Shown here piece by piece: positions 25,021 to 37,014 of a stretch of 64,000 bases of DNA. Both the position numbers and the translations under genes were made by a program. Numbering within the stretch: position 1 is the first letter of the stretch; the number at the start of each line of letters is the position of its first letter. Source of the stretch: Rotaria macrura (lineage: Eukaryota; Rotifera; Eurotatoria; Philodinida; Philodinidae); NCBI GenBank assembly GCA_900239685.1, contig OENT01000243.1, forward strand, positions 1 through 64,000, written 5' to 3'. Under the pieces are notes generated by a model that saw only the letters and a program-made list of their open reading frames with translations, ran no database searches and was not told the DNA's origin.

Positions 25021-25983
25021 TTAGTTATTATTTTCAAGATGTTGGATAAATGCCCGGAAAAGTTCTCGTTTGACATCTTCATCACCCATGTGACCTTGGT
25101 CGAACACAGCAGTCTTTGCATTTAGTAATTTAGCTAATTCTTTTTGTTTTTTCGGTGGCATTAGTTTATCTTTCAACGATATCTGAACGGTTATTGGAAT
25201 GCCTGTAGCACGTATCAAGTTTATTTCATCATTGGATAAATAGTGCGAAGCAGCAACCGAGCACTGACAAGCGCAAGCATCTGCATTATCAAATGCCCAC
25301 CATTGATCATAATCATTAATCCAGAGTGTTGCATATTGTTCACCGCTAACTTTCAAAGCAGCAGGTGAGAATGTCGCTGGAAGAAGAACATCACGAACCA
25401 TTCTTTCATGATCTTTCTTAATCAAAAATGGCATTAACGATGACCAGACACGAGGACCAAGTATCGCCATTGGTCGAATATAACTGCCGCGTGACGTCAC
25501 TGCAAGGTATAAAGATTTCAAACGGTTGGATTGAATTAAACGTAGAGCCAATACTTGTGCTACCATTCCACCCAGGCTGGCACCGTATACATGGACATAT
25601 TCACTCGTGGACCAAACTTTATCAATCAAAGCTAGAGCATCATCGGCTAGCATTCGTGATGTTTGACGAATGTTGGTATTCGTTGATGATTTTCCTATTC
25701 CACGATGATCGTATGTCAAAACTTCAACTGGTTTCGATTTTGGAAAAGAAAAATGTTTTACAATGGATTCTGCTTGTTCATCAAAGTGTTTCAATGTTCC
25801 GAATGCACCCATGATCATAATCACCTTGGATGTTTCTGTAGCGCCTTGTAATGAGCGCAATTCATAATAGAGTTCAGTATTGGAATTAATTTTAACGAGG
25901 CCATTAGTAACTTTCATTTCTTCGGTTCCAGACATTAGATTCAACTGTTCTACCGACATCATCGTTGTTTCAAATAAACTCAA
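25021..25983 (-). CDS. Alpha/beta-hydrolase fold enzyme, intronless
   Basis: This is an uninterrupted 320-residue frame. The nucleophile elbow GASLGG is at 134-139 (Ser136). The strand before it carries YDHRGIGKSS (91-100), the usual oxyanion/HG-turn region. A likely acid Asp272 lies in SLKDKLMPP and the catalytic His298 in QGHMGD, so the Ser-Asp-His triad is complete in the order and spacing of the fold. The early MIMGAFGTL (56-64) matches the HG-type loop. These enzymes hydrolyse esters, lactones or related bonds; the substrate is not readable. No signal peptide or membrane helix, so probably cytosolic. The first ATG is used here; Met8, Met9 or Met17 are alternatives because residues 1-23 lie outside the fold. 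Lack of introns beside intron-rich genes could reflect a retrocopy or horizontal acquisition, but that is unproven. Confidence 0.85.
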   Translation of the reverse strand: MSLFETTMMSVEQLNLMSGTEEMKVTNGLVKINSNTELYYELRSLQGATETSKVIMIMGAFGTLKHFDEQAESIVKHFSFPKSKPVEVLTYDHRGIGKSSTNTNIRQTSRMLADDALALIDKVWSTSEYVHVYGASLGGMVAQVLALRLIQSNRLKSLYLAVTSRGSYIRPMAILGPRVWSSLMPFLIKKDHERMVRDVLLPATFSPAALKVSGEQYATLWINDYDQWWAFDNADACACQCSVAASHYLSNDEINLIRATGIPITVQISLKDKLMPPKKQKELAKLLNAKTAVFDQGHMGDEDVKRELFRAFIQHLENNN

Positions 25984-28079
25984 AGATTTTCTTTACTTGT
26001 TAAGTGTGTATTGGTCAACCGCAAGTAAGAATCTTTCATTAGATTGCTCTTATCTTTAAAAAAAATGATCGCGATGTTCTTTTTGATCTTTGACTACAAT
26101 CAAAAATCTGTTTATCTTATAGAATACTATTATTTTTATGTTACTGAAAAAAATTCCGATTCGAACATTTTGCTCCGTATCATTAATACGCATAAAACGG
26201 TAGTCATGTGATGCATTATGGTTGCTTATTGTGTCAGTGTCTTACAGATAGAATGAGAAAAAAAAATACTTGATAAAACTGTAAGTGAAAGTAAATATCA
26301 CACTACTCTTACAATCTACAAAATTGTTGTTATATTCTACTATCATAACGGCAGCAGAAGACATAGTCATGTCAAAAGTATTTCATGGTGAAACATTGAA
26401 AAGTTCTATTGTCTTGACAAAGAGCGTAAAAACTCTTTACATTTTCGACACAAGTAATAAAAACTGATCAAAATATTTGATGAATACGCATGATAACATT
26501 TCAATTCTTCTGAAAGGCTAAATTTTGACGAAGATGAAACTCAAGATTAACTTGAAACATTAGCAAAGAATGAAAAAAAAAATATCTATCTGTTATAGAC
26601 ATAGTTGGTTCGAAACTTCTACAGTGATATACTTTTATGGTGACATCTACATCTGGTTGGTATAGATGTAAGTGCTTTATGAATCTTCATTGCATGACTA
26701 TGGAATTCTTATCCTTCGAGTAGAATCTCTGATAAAATATTCACAACTTGCTATGTATTCCTCATCATTCATCCTTGTTTATCTATTATTTAAGCAAAAT
26801 TCGCACGCTTTCAATGGCAATACGCCTCGATTCAATCATTTCATTTCATTAAAAGATCGTCGTACGTTCATCAATTATCCTACTGTAGCACACATACCAA
26901 ATAGAAAGACTTGTGAAAAAGTTCTGTTTTGCGTGTGAATAGCCAGCCTGTTCGTATTGAATTCAAATATTTTGTACTCATAAAATACAAATATGATTTC
27001 ATGAATATTTCGACTTGTAATTTGTTCATCGAATAATGTAAATTTGTAATTCAGTTCCATCAATCTTTTGGACATGAATTCCTTGGTTCTTTCACGATAC
27101 AAATGGACACAATATCAACCATAGATCAATCTGAGCATCTACACTCGAATCATAAACAAACTTACGACAACTATCAACGCCAATAACTGTGCATTGGCAA
27201 ATTAATAAACATTCATACCTTTTCTTCTTCCATCGATTTGTGACAAGAAAACTGATAAATATGCATATGTTGACAGGCATTCACAACGATGATAAAACAT
27301 CCCGTTCTACAACTAACACCGTGACAAAAAAATGATCACGTGTCGTGGAAGCTACGAAGCCTAAAGAAGTTTCGAATCTTGCAACGAATTCGAAACCATT
27401 TTTTTTCAGTACAGCATCGTTAAACGTCCATATCTCAAAAACATATTCTCGTTGCTCTTTTGCGACAATGACTATTGAAAGAATACGTTGCCACTACAAC
27501 GAACCTCTTAGCGAACAGGACATACTCGAAAAGGATCCATCAACTAAACAATGCCGCTATGCTCTTGCAATCATACGAGTAGTAACCAATTACAGAAGCA
27601 AGCGCATAAAAAAATTCCGTTACACATAAATATTTTACACAGACTATATCATCTAAAACAGAAAGATGATAGTTCTACAACTGGCCGATCAAATGGCCTC
27701 GTTAAGTGTGGGTCTGTGTTCCAAAGATGTGTGATTTTGGATAGTAAGGTTTAACTTAAGATGTAAATGAAAGCAGTGATTGAAACATCATCGATTCGCG
27801 TCTATATAGCGTTCATGAATCTTTTGCATTTGTCGTATCTCAATCGATGCATGGGTTTTCAGCCTGTCTCGAATAAACCCAGACACACTCATGATCACAT
27901 CGTTAAATTTCAATCATTGTCTGGAATAAGTTTTCGAGAACGAGTACGAAGAAAATAGTAGAAAACACAACGTTTTTCTCGTGATTTATCAAAACTTTGG
28001 AATAAGTTAGTAAGTATTATGGGATGAGTTTCACACTGTTTCTCGGAATACACACGAGATGTGAATCAAGTTGAAGGTT
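25984..28079. other. Non-coding stretch
   Basis: Several 60-94-codon frames on both strands lack splice support or recognisable domains. Near 27342 the words GCTACGAAGCCTAAA and AGTTTCGAAT resemble a stretch at 38513, suggesting a small dispersed repeat. No gene was recognised. Confidence 0.4.
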
Positions 28080-28359
28080 TGGATGAACTAAAATATCATC
28101 ACAACTAATGAATCCTAAATGATCAAATGAATCCATTAGGAAAAGTAAGTTGCGATAGTCCCTATTTCTAAATAATTCCCATGAAATTGAAAGGATTTAG
28201 TCAAATGCAACATTGTGGGTAAATGTGATGTAAGTTTTTTCAAAGATAGAAAAACGGACTGCAGTTATCATGAGTTACAGAATACGACGAATAACAGTGT
28301 TTTCGATGTCACATGAAAAGTCCCTATGATGATGATTCATTCAACATACTACTGTTTAG

Positions 28360-28368
28360 TATAAAAAA
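28360..28368 (+). promoter_or_regulatory. TATA box of Atg8 copy 1
   Basis: TATAAAAAA lies 72 bp before the start ATG and is preserved at the same place in copy 2. Transcription about 30 bp downstream would exclude the upstream in-frame GTG at 28372 and supports ATG 28432. Confidence 0.6.
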
Positions 28369-28431
28369 CATGTGAAGTTGCGTCTAAATGTATCCCATTA
28401 CTTCTTGCCATTCCTTTTCTCAATACATTCA

Positions 28432-28833
28432 ATGGAGTTTCAATTCAAAAAAGATTACTCTTTGGAACAACGTAAACAACAATGTGAAAGAATTTATAGC
28501 AACCATCCGAATCGTATTGCTGTGATAGTTGAACGAGTACGAAATTCAAAAATATCAGATATTAGTAATAAGAAATTTCTCGTTCCCAATGATATCAATT
28601 TGGCTCAATTTTTAAGCGTCCTTCGAAATCGTATTCAACTCAGCCCAATAAGTGCTGTTTTCATCTATGTCAATAAATCTACTCCTGAAAAATGGAAATC
28701 TATGTTTGGTTCTACACAAAATTGGGTCATTCCACAACTATCGTCGACAATGGCTCAGACCTATGCTGATTATAAGGACGCAGATGGCTTCTTGTATATT
28801 GCGTATGCTGGCGAGGACGCATTCGGTTATTAA
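28432..28833 (+). CDS. GABARAP-type Atg8 family protein with 16-residue insertion, copy 1
   Basis: The 133-residue protein, MEFQFKKDYSLEQRKQQCER onward, follows the GABARAP pattern: the N-terminal helices, then a PNRIAVIVER strand, KKFLVPND (residues 47-54), the LRNRIQL helix and DGFLYIAY (118-125). The end is FGY, with Gly132 placed for Atg4 cleavage and lipid conjugation. Such ubiquitin-like proteins are attached to phosphatidylethanolamine on autophagosome membranes and recruit cargo receptors. Canonical GABARAP has 117 residues. The extra 16 (about 86-101, within KWKSMFGSTQNWVIP) sit between the VFIYVN strand and the STMAQTY helix. No GT-AG intron of matching phase can remove them, and copy 2 shares them. 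The gene is intronless in its coding part. The frame is open upstream to a GTG at 28372, which is not used. Confidence 0.9.
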   Translation: MEFQFKKDYSLEQRKQQCERIYSNHPNRIAVIVERVRNSKISDISNKKFLVPNDINLAQFLSVLRNRIQLSPISAVFIYVNKSTPEKWKSMFGSTQNWVIPQLSSTMAQTYADYKDADGFLYIAYAGEDAFGY

Positions 28834-28934
28834 AAAACACAGTGAAATGATCTGTCATTCTATTTACTTCTCCCTTGAATGATTTCTATAATTTTATGAA
28901 TGTATAAAAAGTTTTAGATATTGTATGTAAAAAA

Positions 28935-28941
28935 AAATAAA
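28935..28941 (+). terminator. Possible polyadenylation signal of Atg8 copy 1
   Basis: An AATAAA word within AAAAAATAAATATAA lies about 100 bp after the stop codon. Copy 2 has the related AGATTAAATATAATTATGATC at the corresponding place. Confidence 0.4.
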
Positions 28942-29614
28942 TATAACTATGATCTGTATTCGAAAAATACATTTAATGATTTACGAAATGCTATAGACTA
29001 GGCATATCAGAAACTAATTCTTAAAATATAATCGTTGATAGAAACAAGAAGAACAAATTATGAAATATCTGTAAAGAGAAATCTCTCAGGATTACTAAAG
29101 AGGATAAACGATGGGATCGTACATAAATGAATTAGTATTTTCAACTGAATCCCAATTTGGGTGTGGACGTTTGTAAGATAAGAGGCTCAGTGCCTATTTG
29201 GAATAGGAAGTAACTATTGAGCGAAGCAACACTCAGAACGAGACCACGATTCCAGATCCACAATCGCACTGAAGAATTTTACTCCGATAAGATCGTTTAA
29301 GAAACGAGATGATATTTATTAGATTGCCATACAACTTGCTGATGAAATGGATGTGGGTGGGCTAAAATTTCATCATAACTTAGAAATCATAAATGATTAA
29401 ATGAATCCATTAATAATTCCACCCTCTTGGTAATTTTCATGATATTGCAAGGATTTCATCAAATGCAACATGAGTAAATATGATGACAGCTTTTTCAAAG
29501 AGGGAAAAATGGACTGCAGTTATCATGAGCTACAGAATTCGACGAATAACCGCCTTTTCGATGTCACATGAAAAGTTCCTATGATAATGATTCATTCAAC
29601 ACACTCCTCTTTCG

Positions 29615-29623
29615 TATAAAAAA
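29615..29623 (+). promoter_or_regulatory. TATA box of Atg8 copy 2
   Basis: TATAAAAAA lies 63 bp before the start ATG, in the same context as in copy 1 (GTATAAAAAAC). Confidence 0.6.
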
Positions 29624-29677
29624 CCTGTGAAATGTATCACACTACTTCTTATTATTCTTTTTTTTTCAGGAGATTCA

Positions 29678-30079
29678 ATGGACTTTCAATTCAAGAAAGA
29701 TTACGCTTTCGAAACACGTAAGCAAGAATGTGAAAGAATTTCTAATAGGTATCCAAATCGTATGCCATTGGTACTCGAACGAGTACCCAATTCTCAAATA
29801 GCAGACATCACTAATAAGAAATTTCTCGTTCCGAGTGATTTAAATTTAGCCACATTTTTAAGCATCATTCGGAAACGTCTTCAAGTGCATGCAAGTACAG
29901 CCATTTTCATCTATGTCAATACATCTACGCCTGGAAAATTGAAATCTATGTTTGGTTCTACACAAAATTGGATTATTCCACAACTATCGTCGACAATAGC
30001 TGAGACCTATGCTGCTTATAAGGACCCAGACGGCTTCTTGTATATCGCCTATACTGTCGAGAACGTGTTCGGCTATTAG
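29678..30079 (+). CDS. GABARAP-type Atg8 family protein with 16-residue insertion, copy 2
   Basis: The 133-residue paralogue of the gene 1.2 kb upstream begins MDFQFKKDYAFETRKQECER. The two share about two thirds of residues by eye. KKFLVPSD, DGFLYIAY and the C-terminal FGY (Gly132) are kept, so it should still be processed and lipidated. The same insertion (KLKSMFGSTQNWIIP) is present. The half of the gene from the insertion onward is almost identical to copy 1 in DNA, whereas the first half is clearly diverged. A TTTTTTTTCAG run 8 bp before the ATG could be a 5'-leader splice acceptor, but copy 1 lacks it. Two intact copies with their own TATA boxes suggest both are expressed. Confidence 0.88.
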   Translation: MDFQFKKDYAFETRKQECERISNRYPNRMPLVLERVPNSQIADITNKKFLVPSDLNLATFLSIIRKRLQVHASTAIFIYVNTSTPGKLKSMFGSTQNWIIPQLSSTIAETYAAYKDPDGFLYIAYTVENVFGY

Positions 30080-30385
30080 ACAACACAGTTACAAAATCTG
30101 TTATTTTAATTACTACTCGCTTGAAAGACTTCCATAATTTTTATGAATGTATACATAACTTTCGATATTATATTAAACAGATTAAATATAATTATGATCT
30201 TTTTGTATGGAAAATAACTTCAATGGGCTATAAAATGTTATGGAGCGGGCGTGAATTACCAGTAGCTAATATTTAAAATGTAATAGTAGATAGAGACAAT
30301 AAGAACAAATTATCAAATATCTGTAATGAGAAATCACTCAGGATTAATTAAGAGGGTAAACTATTCGATCGTAAATACTTAAGCA

Positions 30386-33300
30386 AACATTTTCATCGGA
30401 ATACAATTTTTTTTCTTTTGGGGAAGGAATAAGATAGTCCACCGTTACATTGAAGTTATCGGCAATGGTAGGGAAATGCTATTTTAAATAATTGCTTTCC
30501 AAGTAAGAAGGTTGTCTGAGTCATAAGAAAAGATTTTTCGTATTCGAGATCCTGTAATCTATAAAAGTGTGAGCTCTTATGAAAATGACGGTATCTTTTC
30601 GTTTTCTTATTTACGAAAGTATATACGTATAACCAATAGATTTCACTATTTTCATGATTAGTTCGAATGATTATCTGTATTCAACTTGATTAATATTCTC
30701 TATCATTGGATTCAGTAAATACTATGTTCATATGCCTTTCTCCATCGTCGTCAATAGGAGTAAATACTACGAATAACATACGGTTTTACAAAAAGTTCCA
30801 GAAGCAAATGTGAGATATAGAATGTAATTACACATGTAAATCCCTGAGACTTCATCTGAACGATGCTCTCTTTCCTACGACAGTATTTAGAAAAAAACTC
30901 AAGTTCAAATTTGTATTCATGAATTTCTTCGAGATTATCCGAGTTGCAGAAAAAAGAAATCATTCAACTAAATTCAATCTACAGAATTCTATTGAAACGA
31001 AACTATAAACTCGGTTTTTTGTATCAATAATAAGCGATAGCAACAAGTTTGTAAGAAAGCAAAAAAAAATAGAAACGTAAGAAAAGCATTTAAGAAATAA
31101 TGTCAAGGTTTTGAATCCAGTCACATCAACGCTAGAGAAGCATGTCGTAGAGATGAAATTCAACAGCAGTGTTCACAGAGTTGATAAAAGCGTTTGAAAC
31201 TAAGGTTATAGATCGACGCAACAGTTGTTATGTGTTGCGTCAAGATATGGTTATATATTGAAAGTAAGATATTTTTTCTAAAGCTTGTTCAAATGATAGT
31301 GAGATGAATGCAATGTGAATATACAAATGGGTTATGACAAGTTTTGAGTTCCATTATTTCTTTCAGCAAAGGAGATGCCATCTGTAGATTCGGATATATC
31401 AGGCTCAAAAATATTCACAAACGTTTTGTAAAGAATTTTCACTCTCGAAGTCTACGTCTGTCTTGATCGGAAAAATCGAATTCAACATTATGATTCTCTT
31501 TTTGAACATCTAGCCTCGATATCTATATGGTCTTTCACAGCTGTAACTTCCTCCGCATCTTCTCTCACTTCAACACTTGTTGACCATTATTTGCATAGTG
31601 GACAGGCCTTGTATTTATGCGTCTGACAACGTTCACGACTCTGTTTTTTTAATAATTATTGACATTAAATACGTCGTTGTTTTGAAATGCATCATTATTT
31701 CTTTTTTAACTATGAATAAGGTTCATTGTTACTTTCGATAATTGCTTATCCATAACTATACTTTGATTGTGTACCATTGTCAATCAATATTAGTATTATT
31801 TTGGAAGTTATGTATGTATACAAAAACATAAATGTTTTAGCTACTTCAAATATATTTTATTTAAATAAATATCTTCACTATTTAAAGATATATAGAAAAT
31901 CATGGACGAATCCCTTAGAAAGAGTAGATTGTAGGACAATTTCTAAAGATCTACAAAAACAAGGAAGACTATAAGATGCATGCACAATTGTTTGCATGCA
32001 TAGATGCTTCACGTTTATGGAAATTTGTGAGTCTTGATTCAACAATTCAAAAAGAAAGAATTTCGTTGTGATTTATTTTACGACATAAATTAATATTATC
32101 TCTTATCATGGAAGATTGGTAGTATATGTTTGCAATTTTTTAAGGTTTCTCTGTCTATTTCTAATCTTTAATTACAGCTTTTACTATATATCGACTATGG
32201 CAGAGATTGCCAACGTTTTCACCGATTTTTACACATTGTACGATCATTTTAATTGAGTTACAAAAATGAAAATCGATCAGAGATAAAACGAGCAATTTTC
32301 AAGAGTGACAGCAATATTAAAGTATTTGCTTGTTTTTCTATCTATTTATTGAATAGTTTTTGCTTACTATCGTTTCTTGTTTTCTTGTAATTTTTTCACA
32401 TATTTATTCATGAAATATGTTTGTTTTATCTCTCTATCAGTATAAATTTTATAGATTATTAAACAATCACCGAACAAACACTACATATAACAACCTATCA
32501 ATCAGTTGAATTTTTTCAAGAATTTAAATAACAATTTGACAACAAGAATCGTTTAAATGTAATAAAATATCTTTCGTTTATTTTGAAGAGAAGAACAAGA
32601 ACAGCAAGTGCCTTATTACTGATCGAATGGTAGGTATTAAAAAGAAAAGAGAAAAGTATAAGATCTATTCAAATCCAAAATTTAGAACTCAATCAGTTTC
32701 TGTATGTTATTCGAATATCATTGATTTATTTATGTCTAACTACTTATTTGCTTCATGGTTCTATCTCTAACATACATTTTTATACAAAAACACAGATTAA
32801 TGGAAAGTTCATTGAAAAAAAAATGAAAACATCTATTGAAAAGTTGGAAGCATCTCCATTCTAATGATTCTACCTATTGTAAAGCTACGTCAGCTTCCGA
32901 CTAAGCTCCGCTTTATATACGTGTAATATTTTACCATAAATATAAGAACAAAATGGGATTCACTTGCTTTAAAGGTGTGCCTGTTTATTTCATTGATATG
33001 TGTTACATACTCTTTTCATTAGGATACGTGCTTGATTTAGCAAGATACATGGGAGTAGTCTGTTTTGTGCGAAGAGAGAGATATTCAATCGTTTTTGTTT
33101 TCCATGAAAGACTGAAAAAGAAGAAAAAGTGAATAAAGTAACATCACTACCTGCCTGGCTTCTAAGTCAAAGAGTAAAATTACGTTTGTTGAAGATCTGC
33201 TTAAGTGACTTTCAAATTAGAGTTGAGGTTATGGTTAGAATTTTATCTGAAAGTCGTTTTGATTCCTATATTCACTCATAGTCGCAGCCACATCCCACAA

Positions 33301-34195
33301 CATGCATGATTGGATGAGGCTTTTAGTACCTGTTACGAATGTATTATCATGTATTTACCTTCTAGCTGCGCCAGAATAACGATAATCAGTTAATATGAAC
33401 ACCTTTCATTATTTTTACCTCACGTTATCACTAATCTGAAAAAATTGATTTTCATAGGATGAGATATTATTTAAGAAGAACTATGAAAGTCCTTTTCTTC
33501 GTCGAGATATTAATATTCCAATAAGATAAGCCATTTCCTTCGACCTTTTCTGCCAAAGAATTGGAGAAGTTTAGGAAGATTATTTGAAATACATGCTGCA
33601 AGACATATTTTAGTCATTATGTGACAGTTCATTTTATGAAATTTTTCTATCCTTAAATTATATGAAGTAACATTTAATTACTCAGATGCCCACGTTAATT
33701 CAGAATATGATATTTTTTAAAGAATAACAAAATTAATATCCTCAAAATTTTGCAATCTATGTAAGAAAAACGAGCGTCTTATTGATTATGCTACATTCGC
33801 AATCATTTGACCTTTATACCACGTTACTTAACCAAACAGTGGTTGCGTTGAAAGAGAAAGTTCATATTTGTGACCAACTTTTCAAATTCTATCCTACCAA
33901 AAACAAATTAACCAGAAAAAAATTCACTCGAAATCTGCATTGACAGCACTTAATTTTCGTTCACTAAACATCTGTCGAAATAGAAGAAATAATTGTCTGT
34001 ATTTGAAAATTTGTCTATGAGTAAAATAATATTAATCTGATGCATATTTGAATTTTACCAGAACTAATGTTAGTAGATTTCTTTAATGTATAGTTTGAAA
34101 AAAGAGCCGCAAGTATTTAATAAATAAAAACAGATTTTGTGGAACTCACATATGTTTTCGAAGAAAATAGTGAGTGGAAGTTTAAGAGTGAGAAT
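30386..34195. other. Gene-poor AT-rich stretch
   Basis: Only short unsupported frames occur on either strand. No repeat with clear ends was recognised. Confidence 0.45.
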
Positions 34196-34350
34196 TTTGA
34201 TGCTCCCCCCCCCCTCCCCCGGTTACAGACAAAGTCACTGAGTCCAGAAGCCCCCTCACGGGACTCCAGACACCTCCCATAGGAGAACACCAATACCCCT
34301 CCATGATAGGAAGGTACCCACGATCCCCCACCCCCCGGGTCATTACATAC
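34196..34350. repeat. GC-rich minisatellite-like block
   Basis: A C-rich island in AT-rich DNA contains CCCCCCCCCCTCCCCC, then words such as GGTTACAGACA, CCCCCTCACGGGA and CATTACATACC. The wording resembles the degenerate units at 36.9 kb (CCCATCACAG, CCATTAC). The 101-codon minus-strand frame over it is a product of this composition. Confidence 0.5.
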
Positions 34351-36862
34351 CATTGAAACCAGTGTATGAATCCATGACAGAAATAGCGACCAGTATTCTA
34401 TTATCGTGATATATCGCAACATTATTTGCTGCTTGTTCCGATGTTTTTAATAAGGAAAATAAACAACGAAAAATGGAAACTGACGAGTGAATAGCAACAA
34501 TGAAAATGTAAAATAGGGCGCCTATCAGAGGAAGACGATGTGAAACAATTCGTCACATTACATTTTCTGTGTTTTCTATTAGCATATGAAGCTATAGATT
34601 TGTAAGTTCCACATTTTAGCCCCGACGGTGCTGCACTAACAAGCTTTTTTAATGATTGGTATGAAATTCATGTACAAAATGTAAACTTTGAAACGAATGA
34701 TAACACGTGTCACTATTCGTGGATATCAATGTGTTAATTGATAAGTCGATTTCGAGATCAAATTAATTTTGGAACTTTAAGAAACACTCGTTGACTTACT
34801 AAAAAAGGGATATATAATATGCAGTTATGTAGCACATAATCTATAGGGAACTCATAGTTCCTACGGTAAGGTTTACAATAGACCCACTTTTGAATGAAAC
34901 AAATTATTAAATAATAATTCGAATTTCATAAAAGCAATTAACATTAATCTATACAAATATGTTTTCTAGTGGACGTGCAGGTATTGCATCTTGAAAAAAA
35001 TAAATAGAACCTGAAACTGCTCAGATTATCACCATACATTTCGTCAAAACAGAGGAAATAAAACTTAGTTATGCCTCTTTAACAACTAGTGTTTCATCAA
35101 TTAAAAAATCAGGTTAGATTCTTAAAATTACTTTTCCCGTAAATTAAATCTTGGTAGTTCTATTTATGCTTGAAAAAGGTCAAGGAAGTTGATTACAACG
35201 GAGATTTCATGCTTGAAATTCAATGTATAGGGAACTGGTTTCTTGAAAATAAAATAATTCTATGTCTTTGAAATTCATATTTGGTTCATGAGTTTTCAAT
35301 TTATTCACTCTTCTTTAAATTAAAAAATATTGCTAATCTTTGAGCATGTACTAAAGTTTTCTTTAGAACTGCTATATGTTTTCTAATTATGCGCAGACTC
35401 TCTTTGCTAATCTATTTACATGGAATAGATAAATAGTGATGATTTTATAGTTTTCTTTTCATAGATACGAGCCAAGATGACAACGAAGAGAGATAATAGA
35501 AAGCATCTTTCTTATTTAGTATTTCTGCCAAGATTCTTTTTATTCATCTGGTATCATTTATACTAACTCCTATCATATCATCTTTCTTTATTATTTGCTA
35601 AATATCCAATTATTTTTTTATACAACTTATTATGCAAGATGGACTATAAATAGTACTACGAGGAAAAAAACCAAATACCTACATCGTTTCAAGCAAACAG
35701 GAATAAATTCTTTTTCTATTTGTAGAAGTTCATTCAAAGTTTTCTTTCATAGTTCGATAACATAAGTTTTACTAGCCATCTAGTTAAAACAATAGCGTGA
35801 AACGTTATATACGCAAATTTCAATTCTTACCTAAGACAATAATGAGAATAAGTCAAACCAAACATAATTAATAATTCTTCATATATATATAATGAGCTAA
35901 ATTTTCAGAACTTATTAATTAAGAAGACAACGGTTGAAAAATTTTGAATTTTCAAGAAACTATACAGGCTTTTGTAAGAAAGTTAGATTTTGGTAAAGAA
36001 ACGACTGAAAGTGTTTATCTTACTATGGAGCACGCTTCTCAGTATTTGAAGTAACTAGTTATGAAGATTTGCTCAGTATACAGCAATAGGGAATCATTGA
36101 GTAAGTTCCTCTTGATTTCTCTCTATGCTAGTAAATAACAATCAAAGTTTGTCTATGAAATATTGCATAGAAATACTTTTAATTTGGTATGAAACCAAAA
36201 TTCTATAATGGTAGCAGTACTGATACTTTACAGTAGCTATTGTCTTCTTTATCCCTATGAAAAGAAAATAATTTTTAATGAGCTTCTACCATTAGCTAAA
36301 AATAGCATGTTCTATTTTGTTGCATAGATGCGGAAATGTTTCATTGACTTATCTTAGAACTATTTATGACTTACTGTATCGGTATATCGATTTCATTGAA
36401 AATTAGAATAGTACCGATTAAACTATACTATAGTCACCCTCATAATCTGTAGATTTAGTCAAATTATTTAAGTTATTCAACTTTCGAGGTTACATCGCAC
36501 AAATCCTACGTTTGTTTTTAAATAGAATGTTCTCTTATCTACTGTCTAACTATATATTATTAGATACGTATGTACATGAGTGAATTGCAAATTTTGGGTA
36601 CAATTCATGAGAAAAATTGCAAGTGAATCTAAACCACTTTTGAGTAGTGCATTTTATTATACTCTGATCCTGTACTATAGAGCAAATATTTCCCAACACT
36701 TTATTGATAATTAAGGGAAATATGAGCTCTACGAATTTGCGATTCTTCTACTTAAGGTGCGCGTAATTCGAAAATCGGACAAACTTCGTTTTTGATATAT
36801 TTTGTGAAACACGACCTGAAAAGAGTGTTGAAGTGTTCAGCGTAGAAATTTTGCACCCACCC
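34351..36862. other. Gene-poor AT-rich stretch
   Basis: No gene or bounded repeat was recognised. Confidence 0.45.
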
Positions 36863-37014
36863 CATAGACCATTATCGGCAGGGGTTTCCCAATCACAGAC
36901 CATTACAAACAGGAGCTCCCGTCACTAGACACCGGCACAGACAAGTGTTTCCCCTGTCGCAGTCCATTGTAGGTAGAGATATCCCATCACAGGCAGTTAC
37001 AGATAGGTATTCTA
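36863..37014 (+). repeat. Degenerate minisatellite, about five units of about 31 bp
   Basis: Successive units follow the pattern ACCATTA-(C/G)A-ACAGG-G-TTTCCC-ATCACAG: for example GACCATTATCGGCAGGGG, GACCATTACAAACAGGAG and GTCCATTGTAGGTAGAGAT, each ended by a form of CCCATCACAG. Units differ by several bases, so the array is old. Confidence 0.6.

Larger units (their letters stand above)
28080..30385. repeat. Tandem duplication carrying two Atg8 genes
   Basis: Unit 1 (about 28080-29125) and unit 2 (about 29350-30385) are similar in upstream DNA (GAACTAAAATATCATCACAA against GGCTAAAATTTCATCATAA; both have ATGATTCATTCAACA before the TATA box). They also match in the coding region and downstream (AGAACAAATTAT, AAATCTCTCAGGATTA against AAATCACTCAGGATTA). 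The start codons lie 1,246 bp apart. Non-coding parts are diverged but collinear, so the duplication took regulatory DNA with the gene. Confidence 0.8.

Noticed and set aside
25428..25814. 128-codon plus-strand frame
   Set aside because: Antisense shadow of the alpha/beta-hydrolase gene.
27345..27629. 94-codon plus-strand frame
   Set aside because: Overlaps a small dispersed repeat and has no supporting feature.
28372..28431. N-terminal extension of Atg8 copy 1 as a signal peptide
   Set aside because: It starts at GTG, lies only 4-12 bp from the TATA box and is not conserved in copy 2; Atg8 proteins start at the MEFQFKK-type methionine.
28732..28795. Atg8 insertion as an unspliced intron
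   Set aside because: The only GT...AG pair around it is 55 nt, would break the frame and would remove residues matching the canonical QSSLTM helix.
34117..34422. 101-codon minus-strand frame, Gly-rich
   Set aside because: Its composition follows from the C-rich minisatellite; no domain or splice support.
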